Origin: Helianthus annuus
Lineage: Eukaryota; Streptophyta; Magnoliopsida; Asterales; Asteraceae
NCBI RefSeq assembly: GCF_002127325.2
Contig: NC_035435.2
Coordinates: forward strand, 131,480,904 to 131,544,903
Length of the DNA stretch: 64,000 bases
Direction of reading: 5' to 3'
The position numbers and the translations under genes are program-made. Positions 11,601 through 23,665 of this stretch are shown here, piece after piece (the stretch's first letter is position 1; every line of letters starts with the position of its first letter). The notes under the pieces were generated by a model. The model did not search any database, had not been told where the DNA came from, and saw nothing but the letters and a program-made list of their open reading frames with translations.

Positions 11601-12202
11601 CTGCCAAACAAGTTTCATAATTTGCATTTTCGGTCCCTGGTCCTTTGTAACGTGGTTTTAAGCCCTTAAATTGCATTTCCAGCCTACTAACTTGATTTTT
11701 AAGGGCCTTGGGACTTTTACTAACTTGGTTAAGTCCTTGACTAACCTTGTAACCACTCATAAGGCCTTAGAATTCAACGTTGACGCTTTTAACCCCTCGT
11801 ATACGAATTTGATCATAACTTTCTCATACGATAACGAAACTTTATGAAATTTTAACCACATATTCTAGTGAGTATATTTTATCGTTACAAAGCTTCGGGT
11901 CTGCCAAAAGGTCACTCAGAGGTATACTTTGCACATGTTGACACATTTAGCCCCTGTAGTTTGTAATTCCTCACTTTCTTTCATATTTAGCTTCGTATGA
12001 TCCATGATTTATTCGTTTGAAGGTATAAACATTGTGTGGGGCTATTCTTGAATATATTTATCCATTGTTGACACTTTGGACCCTTATATTCACATAGTTT
12101 CCCCTTTTGTCAACTTTAGTCCCTCCAAAGTATTCTTTCACACGTTCAGAGCTTATGACACGTGTTCATACATTATTGGACATAAATTTTCAAGGTGTTA
12201 CA
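8617..12202 (-). repeat. 3' LTR of the gypsy element
   Basis: 3586 bp, nearly identical to 19334-22848 along its whole length. It includes a TATA-like TATATAAGG on the minus strand (11364-11356). It keeps about 55 bp around 9770-9830 that the other LTR lacks. The small ORFs inside it are not protein-like. Confidence 0.92.
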
Positions 12203-12220
12203 TCCTCACCCCCTTAAAAG
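12203..12220 (-). other. Polypurine tract of the gypsy element
   Basis: Minus strand CTTTTAAGGGGGTGAGGA ends directly at the 3' LTR boundary (12202). Confidence 0.75.
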
Positions 12221-12238
12221 AAATCTCGACCTTGAGAT

Positions 12239-15200
12239 TTATGGAAACAATTGAGGGTATTTCTCTTTCATCGTGGACTCTAACTCCCACGTATATTTAG
12301 GACCTCTGCGGGCATCCCATTTCACCTTGACAATAGGCACAAGCTTCCTTCGAAGCCTTTTTACCTGTCGATCCTCAATCGACACAGGTTTCTCCACAAA
12401 TTTTAAGCTCTCGTCTATGTGCACATCTGCGTGTGGTATGACTAGCGACTCATCAGCTAGACATTTCTTCAGATTGCAAACGTGGAATACGTTATGAATA
12501 CCACTGAGCTCTTCAGGTAAGTTTAACTTATAAGCCACTGATCCAATGCATTCAATGATCTCGAATGGTCCTATATACCTTGGGCTTAACTTACCTTTCT
12601 TACCGAATCGCATCACCCCTTTCCAGGGTGACACTTTGAGTAAAACTTTATCGCCAACCTCAAACTTGAGAGGTTTTCGCCTTTTATCCGCATAGCTCTT
12701 CGGTCTATCTCGAGCAGCTTTTAGGCGATCGCGAATCTGGACAATCTTGTCTGTTGTCTCGAAGACTATGTCAGGACCTGATAATTGAGTATCCCCTACT
12801 TCTGCCCAACAGATGGGCGTTCTGCACTTCCTACCATATAGTGCCTCAATAGGTGCAGCCTGAATGCTGGTATGGTAGCTATTGTTGTAGGAGAACTCGA
12901 CCAAAGGTAGATGTCTGTCCCAACTACCACCTAGATCAATTACACATGCACGCAGCATGTCTTCCAACGTTTGAATAGTACGCTCACTTTGCCCATCCGT
13001 CTGAGGATGGTAAGCCGTACTGAAATTCAATTGGGTGCCCAGAGACTGTTGGAAACTCTTCCAAAAATGAGACGTGTACCTAGTATCCCGGTCCGAGATA
13101 ATGGATACTGGTACGCCATGTATGGATACAATCTTATCCACGTACAGTTGGGCTAACATGTCAGAGCTGAAGGTCTCTTTAATGGGTAGGAAATGTGCTG
13201 ACTTAGTCAGTCTATCAACTATGACCCATATAGTATCATTTCCTTTCTTCGTATTTGGCAACTTGGTGATGAAATCCATCGTCACCATTTCCCATTTCCA
13301 AGTGGGAATCTCAGGCTGTTGTAGGAAACCTGACGGCTTCTGATGTTCAGCTTTAACTTGAGCACACGTCAAGCATTTAGCTACATAAGCAGCTATAGAC
13401 TTCTTCAAGCCTATCCACCAATAGTTTGCCTTTAAATCCTGGTACATCTTATCAGCTCCAGGATGAACGGAATACTTGGAACTGTGGGCTTCCTTGAGGA
13501 TAACATCCCGAAGTCCTCCACATACAGGAACCCATATTCGTCCATTCAATGTCAACATTCCGTCCTTATCGTAGGACAACTGTTCTTCAGTCACTCCTAA
13601 CTTTTCCTCAGGATAGTTAGTTTCCAACACAGCTTCCTTTTGTGCAGCTAACAACCTTTCACTCAAACTGTTCTTGATTTCAATGCTCTTGGCATTGATT
13701 CTTATCGGCTTCACTCTCTCCTTTCTACTTAAGGCATCAGCGACTACGTTTGCCTTTCCTGGATGGTATCTTATTTCACAGTCATAATCGTTCAGAGTTT
13801 CCATCCATCGTCGCTGCCTCATATTCAAATCCTTCTGATTGAACAAGTGCTGAAGACTCTTGTGATCAGAGTAAATCACACACTTAGTCCCATACAGATA
13901 ATGCCTCCAAAGCTTAAGTGCAAATACAACGGCACCCAATTCCAAGTCATGGGTGGTGTAATTCTTCTCGTGTACCTTTAGTTAACGTGAAGCATAGGCA
14001 ATGACCTTGCCTTTTTGCATTAACACACATCCTATTCCGGTGTGTGATGCATCGCAATACACCACAAATTCTTCAATACCTTCAGGTAGAGTCAGCACTG
14101 GAGCGTTACTCAACTTCTGCTTCAAGATATCAAAAGATTCTTGCTGCTTGGGCCCCCAATTAAATTTAATATTCTTACGTGTTAACGAAGTTAAGGGTGC
14201 AACAATCCTTGAAAAGTTTTCAATAAATCGCCTACAATATCCTGCCAAACCTAGGAAACTACGAATCTTTGTAGGCGTCTTTGGCTCTTGCCAGTTCATA
14301 ATAGCTTCTATCTTTGCGGGATCCACTTGAATTCCACGTTCACTCACAACATGTCCAAGGAACTGGACTTCTCGAAGCCAAAATTCACACTTTGAAAACT
14401 TGGCATAGAGCTTCTCTTGATGAAGCAGCTTAAGAATGCATCGAAGATGCTTCTCGTGGTCAGCTTGGCTCTTCGAATAGATGAGAATGTCGTCGATGAA
14501 GACGATGACGAATTTATCCAGATAAGGCTTGCATACGCGATTCATGAGATCCATGAATGCGGCAGGTGCGTTAGTGAGCCCAAAAGGCATCACTAGGAAC
14601 TCGTAATGACCATAACGAGTCCTAAATGCGGTCTTGTGCACATCTTCATCCTTGACCTTCAATTGATGATAGCCTGACCTGAGATTTACCTTAGAAAAAT
14701 AACTTGCTCCTTGCAACTGGTCAAACAGATCGTCGATCCTGGGCAAAGGATATCTATTCTTGATAGTAACCTTATTAAGCTCACGGTAATCAATGCAAAG
14801 ACGCATTGATCCATCCTTTTTCTTGACGAACAACATTAGCGCTCCCCATGGAGATGAACTAGGTCTAATAAAACCTTTAGCTAGCAAATCATCTAGCTGC
14901 GTTCTCAGTTCCTTCATCTCTGTTGGTGCTAACCTATAAGGTGCTCTAGCAACAGGTGCAGCTCCGGGAATGATGTCGATTCTGAACTCTACTTGTATAT
15001 CTGGTGGCAAACCAGGTAGCTCTTCCGGAAAAACCTTGGGGTATTCGGAAATGACTGGAATATCTTCAATCCTGGGTCTTTGTTCATCAACAGTCACTTG
15101 TGCCATATAAATGACACAACCCTTCTTTAAGCATTTAGATGCTTTGAGCATAGACACCTGCTCGGGTAATCCATGCTGAGTATCTCCCTGAATGGTGAGT

Positions 15201-16828
15201 GGCTCACCAGATGGAGTCTTGATTACTACTTGCTTCTTGTTACACATTATCTGGGCTTGGTTATGCGATAACCAATCTATGCCTATCACTACATCAAAGC
15301 CTGCTAGCTTAAAGGGTAACAAGGATAAAGGAAAAGAGTGGTTCCTAACGGATAGGACACATCCATCTAATACAGTCGAAACTGTTTCTATTGTTCCATC
15401 AGCTAATTCCACTTCATATTTCACACTTAGGGTTTTAACAGGTAATTTCAATAATTCACAAAACTTATTATCTACAAAAGATTTATCCGCCCCAGAATCA
15501 AATAATACTCTTGCGTAGACATCATTAATGAGTAAAGTACCTGTTATAACATTGTCATCCTTAACAGCTTCCTTGGCATCCATGCGGAAGACCCTTGCAT
15601 TGGTCTTTTTTCCCTCCTCAGCCTTCTTTGCAAGTTTCGGGCAGTTGGGACTATGATGCCCCTTCTCATTACAATTAAATCATGTGGTATCCTTGAGTTT
15701 CTTACAGTCTAATGCCTTGTGGTCTGGGGACTTACAAATTCCACACGCTTTCGGCTGGGATTGCGATCTTGACTCATACCTGCATTTCCCAAAATGGTGC
15801 TTCTTACAAACCTTGCACCTGGGTTTATCACCTGTCTGTTGATCTCCCTTTTTGGATCCCGACCCTTTCTTGTGGTCGTTATTCCCCTTGTGCTTCTTGT
15901 CTGAGCGTCGCGAACCATCATCTTCGCGTTTTCTTTTCTCGGTATCCGCAGCTCTCAGGGATCTCTGTCTAACTGCATCCAGCGTGAGGGACAGAGATAT
16001 GTCAGCTACCGATCAAAATGTAGCGGGCCGAGAGGCTTTGACACTCGCTTTGATTTCTGGGGCCAGACCCCCGATGAAACGGGCTATCCTTTTTGGTTCA
16101 GGCGTCACCAGGTAAGGAACTAGCCTTGACAGAGTATTGAAACTCGTGAGATAAGCCTGGCAATCCAGGTTCTTCATGACCAATGACAGAAAATCAGATT
16201 CTATCTTTTCCACCTCGTGTTGGGGACAGTAGTTCTCCTTGATGAGAGCAACAAACTGATCCCATGACATGTTATACAACGGAACCTTTCCAGTAGCCTG
16301 AATTAATGACCTCCACCAGGCCAAGGCTTCACCTTTAAACGACTGGGATACAAACTTTACAATATCCTTTTCAGCACAACCACTGATGTCCACAACAGTG
16401 TCCATCTCATCCAGCCAAGTCATACAGTCCACTGCCCCATTCTCCCCATTAAAATCCCGGGGTTTACAAGACACAAAATTTTTATACGTGCAACCTTTGG
16501 CACGTGGGGCATCATCAAACACAATCTTCTTGGGGTGACCACTGTTTTCATTTGAAGAATGTCTATCATCATCCTTCTTAGTCTCATCCTTCTTAGACTT
16601 GGGTTGGACAAAGGGTGGCTTGCTGTGAGACTCCGAATGAGTCTTAGACTTATTATGCGGTGTAGACAGGGTCCTACTATGGGTCCCACTGTACTCACTG
16701 TACTGTCGCTCTAAAGCCTTTGTAACCGCATCATCAACAAGCGCTTTCAGCTCTGTGCCAGTTAACTGTATCTTAGCGTTCTCGTGGTTCTCCACCGGAC
16801 GACTGTTCACCTCGTCCGACCTAGCCAT
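12239..16828 (-). pseudogene. Gypsy gag-pol polyprotein, one frame with three nonsense codons
   Basis: From ATG 16828 to the stop at 12239 there are 1530 codons in one frame. Gag (about residues 100-270) has the retrotransposon gag block (GEALAWWRSL, FVALIKENYCP). Two intact knuckles (CKVCKKHHFGKC, CGICKSPDHKALDC) precede a third that has lost its first Cys. Protease: [38 protein letters not shown]. RNase [24 protein letters not shown]. Integrase: HHCC, then D (TMDFITKLP), D ([11 protein letters not shown]), E ([11 protein letters not shown]). The end is chromodomain-like ([11 protein letters not shown] onward). Stops: TGA 16015-16013, TGA 15682-15680, TAA 13984-13982. No frameshift found. 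Confidence 0.9.
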
Positions 16829-17697
16829 GTAGCTTCAATTGCTACATAAAGAGATAATAGGCAAGGTTTTATTTAGAAGCTAATATAGCATTTTATATTT
16901 TTATTAACCATGGTTTTAAATAGCCATTGCTGGTTAATTTATTAATCGAGTATTTATTCAGGACCTTTATTATAATCCTATATTACAATTAAGAATTAAC
17001 ATATAACTTAGTCACAAAGACAGCGTTATTCTATAACCCGGATTCTTACAGAATCAAGGTATTAGGGTCTGAATCACAGTTCATTACCCTATTCTAGACA
17101 GTGAGTTACAGACTTCTACTGTCTCTTAGTCCCAGAGGACATTAATTTATTACCTACGACTTCTACTGTCTCTTAGTCCCAGAGGACATTAATTTATTAC
17201 CCGTAGGCACTTCATCCCCAAGGGATGGTTATATAATTACAGGAAATTTTAAATTAACCCAATTAAAGATGGCAAGTGTGGTTTATACTGTATCACAGTT
17301 TGCCCAACTTGCTAACATACCTACAGATGTTAACATAAATTTGGAATCTTTAAAACAGGTTCTACCATTTTGGCCATGCCTGCGATGACAGGTGGCTAGG
17401 TTTTACCCCTAGGATTCTTTTTATAACGCAGATCAATCCTAAGTTGAGACGTTAATTATAGATCTGAATCTAAATATGGAGGTACCATCTTGGCCTTGTC
17501 TTAAAATGACACATGGCTAGGTCTTGTCCCTTTTTAGATTTTGCCATTTAATAGAAATGGTAGATCTTCTTTATTAGGAATGTTATTTTCATTTTACCTT
17601 TTTATTTTAAGTTTTTGCATGTACTTATTAATAATAAACAATCATGAAAATTTAAATTCAACCATTCCATTAATAAAGATTAAACAGTACAACATTT
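16829..17697 (-). other. Untranslated spacer upstream of gypsy gag
   Basis: AT-rich, no ORF. It includes an imperfect direct repeat at about 17100-17200 (ACTTCTACTGTCTCTTAGTC twice) and two related blocks at about 17340-17540 with GGCTAGGT. Confidence 0.5.
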
Positions 17698-17725
17698 GCC
17701 CTAAACGGGACTTCTACAAAATAAC

Positions 17726-17862
17726 ATGCCCACGCAGGGGCGAAAAATAAACAACAAACCCACGCAGGGGTTAACTAAAAGACATGCCCACGCAGGGGCA
17801 GAATACTGAAAGACAAGCCCACGCAGGGGCTGAGTACAGAAATAAAAAGTCCACGCAGGGAC
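17726..17862. repeat. Array of five CACGCAGGGG repeats
   Basis: The core CACGCAGGGG occurs at 17731, 17761, 17789 and 17820, with a last copy at 17852 that ends in A. Spacing is 28-32 bp; copies are embedded in GCCCACGCAGGGGC, which can form a short hairpin. The array lies between the extra ORF and gag. Confidence 0.75.
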
Positions 17863-17897
17863 TTGATTACAACTAAATAAAATAAACAACAGGGTCT

Positions 17898-19121
17898 TCA
17901 ATGACCCCTCCTTTTGGACTTCCCCTTGAGTAGGTCTGACAGACCTTTGAAGAAGCCTTGTCGTTCCCTACGGTCTTCTCGAACTTCTTGTTCGACTTGG
18001 TTTAACCTATCGAGAACCTCCTGCTGGCGCTCCGGCGGGATTAGCTGCGGCTGCGGCGGCTGGTACAGAGGTTGAGGAGGTGGCGGATGCTGGTACCCAT
18101 AAGTTGGGTAACCAGTGGTCCAAAGACCACCATAGGGTCCCTCTGGGTGACGTGCGTTGTAGTCCCACGCTTCCTGATATGGGTCTACGTTGGCATAGTC
18201 GAACTGGGTATGAGCCGGCTGCTCAAAAGGGTTGTACGCCGCTGAGCCGGCGTAAGCAGGTATTGGGTTGTCAAAACCCAACGGAGGTGCCATAGGCACT
18301 GAGTTGACCTCTGGAATGGGGTTTGATGGACCCCCCATTTGCGGTTCTTATTCTTCTTCCTGGAGTGGCGGATAATGGCTGCCACTCGAGGGCTGGGGAG
18401 TGCTGATGCGGACTCCCCCTTGCACGGACATCCGTGCGTTTGACCTCCTCCGCCTCGGTGGCTCCGGAGGCGGCTGCTGTTCCACTGGTGGTGGTGGTGG
18501 TGGCGGAGTGACTGCCACAAAACGAGAATCCTGGGAAGGATCCTGTTGCTATTGCTGCTGCTGATAAGGGGACGAGTGGTGAGAGGGGGTAAAATACCAG
18601 TCAATATTCTGGAAACTCTCCTCGTAGCTGTCCGGACCGCGATAAGGCGATCCGTGAAATGAAGACCCATCTGAGATCTCGATGGGGTGGTTCGGAGTCC
18701 CAGTCGCAGGTTCCACGGGATCCGTTTCTTCGTCCATGTCATTTTCACCCGAGAAGTGATCCTCGGGTCCTAGTGGGTTAAAACCCACGGGTTCTTGAAT
18801 GAAATTAGCCGGGTTGAACCGGCTTTGGAAGATAGGGGTAGGGTCATCAAAGGAATGGTGAGAGTTAGACCTCTGTAAGGGTATGAAAGAAGGTGGTTGG
18901 TTGTTGGGCTCGTTCTCTGATTGGGGCCCAAAAGAATGCTGGTACGAAGGTGAGGAACTGAGGGAGACTGACCGCCTCCCGGGTTCAACGTAGAGCCTCC
19001 ACGGCTCTTGTGGGCTCGTACTCATCGTGATGGAAGGTGTTCGCTGGTATGAGGGCCCGGCTTAATGATCGTGGCTTGTGAAAGGAGTCTTTCCCTGTCC
19101 GCGTCTCATTCTTGGCGGCAT
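17898..19121 (-). pseudogene. Extra proline-rich ORF upstream of gypsy gag, three nonsense codons
   Basis: From ATG 19121 (basic start MPPRMRRGQGK) to the stop at 17898 there is one frame of 408 codons, interrupted by TAA 19064-19062, TAG 18551-18549 (inside a Gln run) and TAA 18350-18348. The middle is Ser/Pro-rich; near the C-terminus is a PPPPQPLYQPPQPQ stretch, a charged helix (LDRLNQVEQEVREDRRE) and a basic end (KGKSKRRGH). No known fold is recognisable. Its place between primer site and gag, the same strand and its length suggest a real element protein. Confidence 0.6.
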
Positions 19122-19154
19122 GGTTAGACCTGTCAACATCAATAATACAACAAC

Positions 19155-19189
<35 letters not shown>

Positions 19190-19312
19190 AAGACAAAATG
19201 AAATAAAACAAAACAGAGTTTGTCCTATGTTCTTTGTCTAGACTCGGAACTCGAGGAATGTGCATTTATTTAACTGAGATTAAACACAGAAGGCTAGTGT
19301 TTAATTCACTCA

Positions 19313-19330
19313 GCGTTGTCTCTGATACCA
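19313..19330 (-). other. Primer-binding site of the gypsy element
   Basis: The minus strand reads TGGTATCAGAGACAACGC three bases after the LTR end at 19334, complementary to initiator tRNA-Met. A (TA)n run lies nearby at about 19156-19190. Confidence 0.7.
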
Positions 19331-19333
19331 ACC

Positions 19334-22300
19334 TGTCACAACCCTAATTTCCACGTATCACCGGTGGGGGTTCCGTGACGTAGTTGATATCGTCATAGTC
19401 AAACATACAATATATAAATGCACAGCGGAAGCAAAAGAAAGATTTATTTCAACTTAATAATATTGTAATATCCAAGTATCACAAAATAGTCGAAATAGAT
19501 CCACAGGCGGATCAAACAAAGAGGAAACTTTATTTCAACAGACTTCATGCATCCTAAGCTTACGAGACTTCTATGGATGCCAAGGAGTGGCCAGCCTATT
19601 ACGCGTAGTACCTGCACTTAGCCTTTTTGGAAAATACGTTAGTTTACACTGGTAAATACAATTTAAATGACTCATTTTGAAAATGTTTGAAAATTGATTT
19701 AAATGCCTGAGGCACAAAACTTTTTATAACTTGGAATAATTATTTGCTTAATAATCTTGTAAAAGAATTACATGTCTGTTATGCGTTCAGTTGCCCGGGT
19801 CGTATCGGGTTAAAGATTAATAGACACACCACTTAATATAATTCCGCCGCGAGACTTCTCTCGACCGACGATTATACTTTATTGAAATGCACTACGGGTG
19901 TACGCCTACACCGTGCGAAGGTCGTGGCCATTCTTTGAATGATGCCAAGGATATCCGGGACATGGTCATTAAACCCCCAAAGGCGTTAAACAAACAAAAC
20001 AGCATTTTTAAACGGGTTAATTTGACAACACTTAACCACCGACCGGTTAAGATCAATTCCCCGACCAAGCGGTATTTTATATACCGTACCCCAAGCCCGT
20101 ATAGGGAAAATAAGTTAAACGTATTTACCTGAGCAAAGTATAAATCAAATACAGCGAGTGCACGTAGCTTTTACTGGGCTCCTATATCTGGAATTAAGGT
20201 TTTAATAACCTATTAGAATTCTAACGGGTCTTAAGCTTAGACCGGTTAGTTTTGTATAAAGATTACGGTTTTAAACGCACGATAAGGCGAAGACCGCTTT
20301 AGAATGCGGTTTTGACCCAACAAGCTTGCATATGGGTAACATAATCACATTCTGAATTTTGAGACCAAAATGATATAGTTTGACCCGTTTCGGCTAAAAT
20401 GGCCAAACTAGTCACATAAGCCGATCCGAACGCGTATAGTGCGTAACGAGTAACCATAAGAGTCATATGCATGTTTCTAAATGGTTTTAAACCCAAACTA
20501 TGCCTCATAAGGGCATTTTGGTCATTTTAAAGGGTGTAAAAGAGTTTAATTAGTATTCTGAGTTACAGGTCTGATTAAATTAGTAAATATGCTTAATTTA
20601 CTAAGTCATAACAGTAGGGTATCCAATATATATGAAATTTATAACTTATAACCATGCTATGCTATGCTCCATAGGGGCATTTTGGTAATTTCACATATGC
20701 TTAAAGGGTCAAAACTGCTATTCTGAGTTGAAAACATTAGCTTACTGTTAAAATACAAAAATCTTACTGAGTACATCAGTAGGTTTTAACCCCATATTCT
20801 TAGCAAGGTTCTAGTGCATACTTATGTGCTAAAAACGCTTAAAAAAGGCGATTTGGAGCCATTTCCGGGTTTTCTGTAAAAAGCTGATATTTTTAATATT
20901 CCAGTAGGCTCAAAATAATTTATTTATCATAACAAATCAGTAGAAAAAGGTTTGGGGTCAAAAGGTTTTATAAAACTCATTTTATAGCCCAAAAGGGCAA
21001 AACCGGCATAAACCGAATTAAGCTTAGAACACTAAGTTATGCTCAGCCTAAAAATAAATAAAAATCTCCAAAAATCCAAAAATATTATTTTATAACAGTA
21101 GGTATAAGGTTTTGTATAAAAACTCGGGTTTAGATAGGCTATATGCGATTTACGCCATTTAATTACTAAAGAAGCTTTAATTTACGCTAATGAGCATAAC
21201 TCTTAATCTACACCTCAAACTGATCTCAAATTTTGGGTGCAAGTTTATAAATCAGTAGCCAAGGTGTCTATCCTTTCACATTTTCAAGAATCACTTTTTA
21301 AGGTCATTTGGGCATAATGGTCAACATATAAGCGATTAACGGAAACATGCATGTGCATAGGATGTCTAATGAACCAAGTTGTATAATCTCAGAGAGTTAT
21401 ACTAACATGCAAATAGGTCCAAAAAAAGCTCTAAGGCAATCCTAAACTTGGCTTAAACGGGTCAGAACTAATAGTCAAAGCAATAGTTAAAGTTTGCGAC
21501 TTTCGGTTCCAAACCGAGCCTAAACTAGAAATTGTCGAGTTAAACATGTTGAAATATGTTCTTACATTAATTACCAAGTTATTTTAATGATCAAACAGGT
21601 TGCATGTTTCCTACATTGCCAATTACGTATTAATTTGAAATAATCATTCTGTTGACTTTTTAAGATGTGCTTTGACTCGACAATTAATATAGTTAGAGTG
21701 GGAATCTGGAAATACCCTTTTAAGGGTTTGTTACCCACATAATTACCTACTTAAAGGTATTTTTAATTCGATATATTAGTGAGTAATTAATGACTAATCT
21801 CGAAGTCAAACCTTAATTACGACAGTTTGACTTTTAGCTAATTAACTAAGCTAAAACGAATTTAGAAGGGTTAAGGACACTTACAAGAGTCCTAATTAGG
21901 CTTAGGGATCACTAGGAATGTTGCTTGCTGTCCAGAAGGCTCCAGGAGTGAACTTGTGAACTTTGCAATGAATGAACAATCTTTGGTCACAACCTTATGC
22001 TCCTTATATACAATCTTTGATCTCACAAGATGTTGCCAACATGGTCTACAGGTGATACAAGATCATTACAGGTGCCCCCTATGCATGAAATACCATTGGG
22101 GCAGCCCTTGGTATGTAAAACAAGCATTTTGAGTCGGTTAACAGACCTGACTGGCAACTGTGCACGTTTTTCTGTTACTGGCACTCTGACGCGGGCCGTG
22201 TAAGGTCATAGGGGACCTTTACGCGGGTCGCCTGGACCTGCAAAACCTGCCAAACAAGTTTCACAATTTGCATTTTCGGTCCCTGGTCCTTTGTAACGTG

Positions 22301-22848
22301 GTTTTAAGCCCTTAAATTGCATTTCCAGCCTTCTAACTTGACTTTTAAGGGCCTTGGGACTTTTACTAACTTGTTTAAGTCCTTGACTAACCTTGTAACC
22401 ACTCATAAGGCCTTAGAATTCAACGTTGACGCTTTTAACCCCTCGTATACGAATTTGATCATAACTTTCTCATACGATAACGAAACTTTATGAAATTTTA
22501 ACCACATATTCTAGTGAGTATATTTTATCGTTACAAAGCTTCGGGTCTGCCAAAAGGTCACTCAGAGGTATACTTTGCACATGTTGACACATTTAGCCCC
22601 TGTAGTTTGTAACTCCTCACTTTCTTTCATATTTAGCTTCGTATGATCCATGATTTATTCGTTTGAAGGTATAAACATTGTGTGGGGCTATTCTTGAATA
22701 TATTTATCCATTGTTGACACTTTGGACCCTTATATTCACATAGTTTCCCCGTTTGTCAACTTTAGTCCCTCCAAAGTATTCTTTCACACGTTCAGAGCTT
22801 ATGCCACGTGTTCATACATTATTGGACATAAATTTCCAAGGTGTTACA
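19334..22848 (-). repeat. 5' LTR of the gypsy element
   Basis: 3515 bp, matching 8617-12202 with scattered substitutions and a deletion of about 55 bp near 20474. The TATA-like TATATAAGG is at 22010-22002 on the minus strand. Confidence 0.92.
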
Positions 22849-23196
22849 CTTGAATTGCTCCTCAATTGAGTTCAGATATTCTTTGGCATTCTCTGAATTA
22901 GGTATAATTCCTGTAATGGCACTTGAGATGGAATTCTTGATAACACCATAAGAAACATTCTGTTAGACCTTTCCCACTTTTCATGCTATATTTTCTGATC
23001 TGCAGTGCTTTCAGCAGTCAGAGTAGCATGAGGGTCATGCCTCAGGGCATAATCAAGATCCGCCATACTAAGAGTAAGTTTAATCGTATCCCTCCATGTA
23101 GCAAAGTTTGCCCCAGTCAATAATTCAATTCCAAGGCTAGGGCTAAAAGTGGATGCTAGATCAATACAAACAGAAGAGTTGGAATAATCTATTTAG
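22849..23196 (-). pseudogene. Copia gag, 5' half
   Basis: Translating the minus strand from about 23196 gives a UBN2-type gag start with LLTGANFATWRDTIK and LSMADLDYALR. It stops at the gypsy boundary, and the continuing domain is found at 8616-8129. A stop codon (TAG) near 22990 and the split make it non-functional. Confidence 0.75.
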
Positions 23197-23285
23197 GGGT
23201 AATCAAACAAGGCAGACAAAGATAAGTACATTAAAGATAAAATCTATTATAACACCAAAATAATAGATTAATTAAGATTCTATCT

Positions 23286-23665
23286 GAATTTTGGCTTCGC
23301 TTTGGCTTTGACCAAATTTCAGACATTATGAACATACATAAACAAAATATTGTCTTGATTTTTTACATAAACTTTGGTTTCGCTTTGGATTTGACCAAAA
23401 TTTATGCGTTATAAACATACCATAATAGACTGACTTATTGTTTTACATGAATTTTGGCTTCGCTTTGGCTTTGACCAAAATTCATGTATTGTGAATGTAC
23501 ATAAATGATAGAGACTATCTTAATGTTCTATGTGAAATTTGGCTTCGCTTTGGCTTTGACCAAAATTCACATATTATGAACATATATTATACATGGACTG
23601 TCTTAATGTCCTATATGAATTTTGGCTTCACTTTAGTTGTGACCAAAATTCATATACGATGAACG
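23286..23665. repeat. Five tandem copies of an approximately 83-bp hairpin unit in the Copia leader
   Basis: Units start at about 23286, 23369, 23449, 23533 and 23617. Each has GAATTTTGG, then CTTCGCTTTGGCTTTGA, then CCAAAATTC, a 9-bp stem with a T-rich loop. The variable part holds ATTATGAACATACATAA-like sequence. Confidence 0.8.

Larger units (their letters stand above)
8617..22848 (-). mobile_element. Ty3/gypsy chromovirus (Tekay/Del-like) nested in Copia gag
   Basis: 14.2 kb with long LTRs (8617-12202 and 19334-22848) beginning TGTCACA on the plus strand and ending GTGTTACA, flanked by CTTGA at 8612-8616 and 22849-22853. Internal order on the minus strand: primer site, an extra proline-rich ORF, a short-repeat array, one gag-pol frame (gag, protease, RT, RNase H, integrase, chromodomain-like tail), polypurine tract. 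The protease-RT-RNase H-integrase order and the C-terminal chromodomain-like region place it among the chromoviruses; LTRs of about 3.5 kb fit Tekay/Del. The protein is interrupted only by nonsense codons. Confidence 0.92.

Noticed and set aside
11560..11760. ORF of 66 codons repeated at 22206-22406
   Set aside because: Both lie at equivalent places in the two gypsy LTRs, so the open frame is duplicated with the LTR and has no protein character.
18185..18748. 187-codon minus-strand ORF next to the proline-rich ORF
   Set aside because: Out of frame with the 408-codon frame that is continuous from 19121; its Arg/Ser-rich composition looks like a frame shadow.
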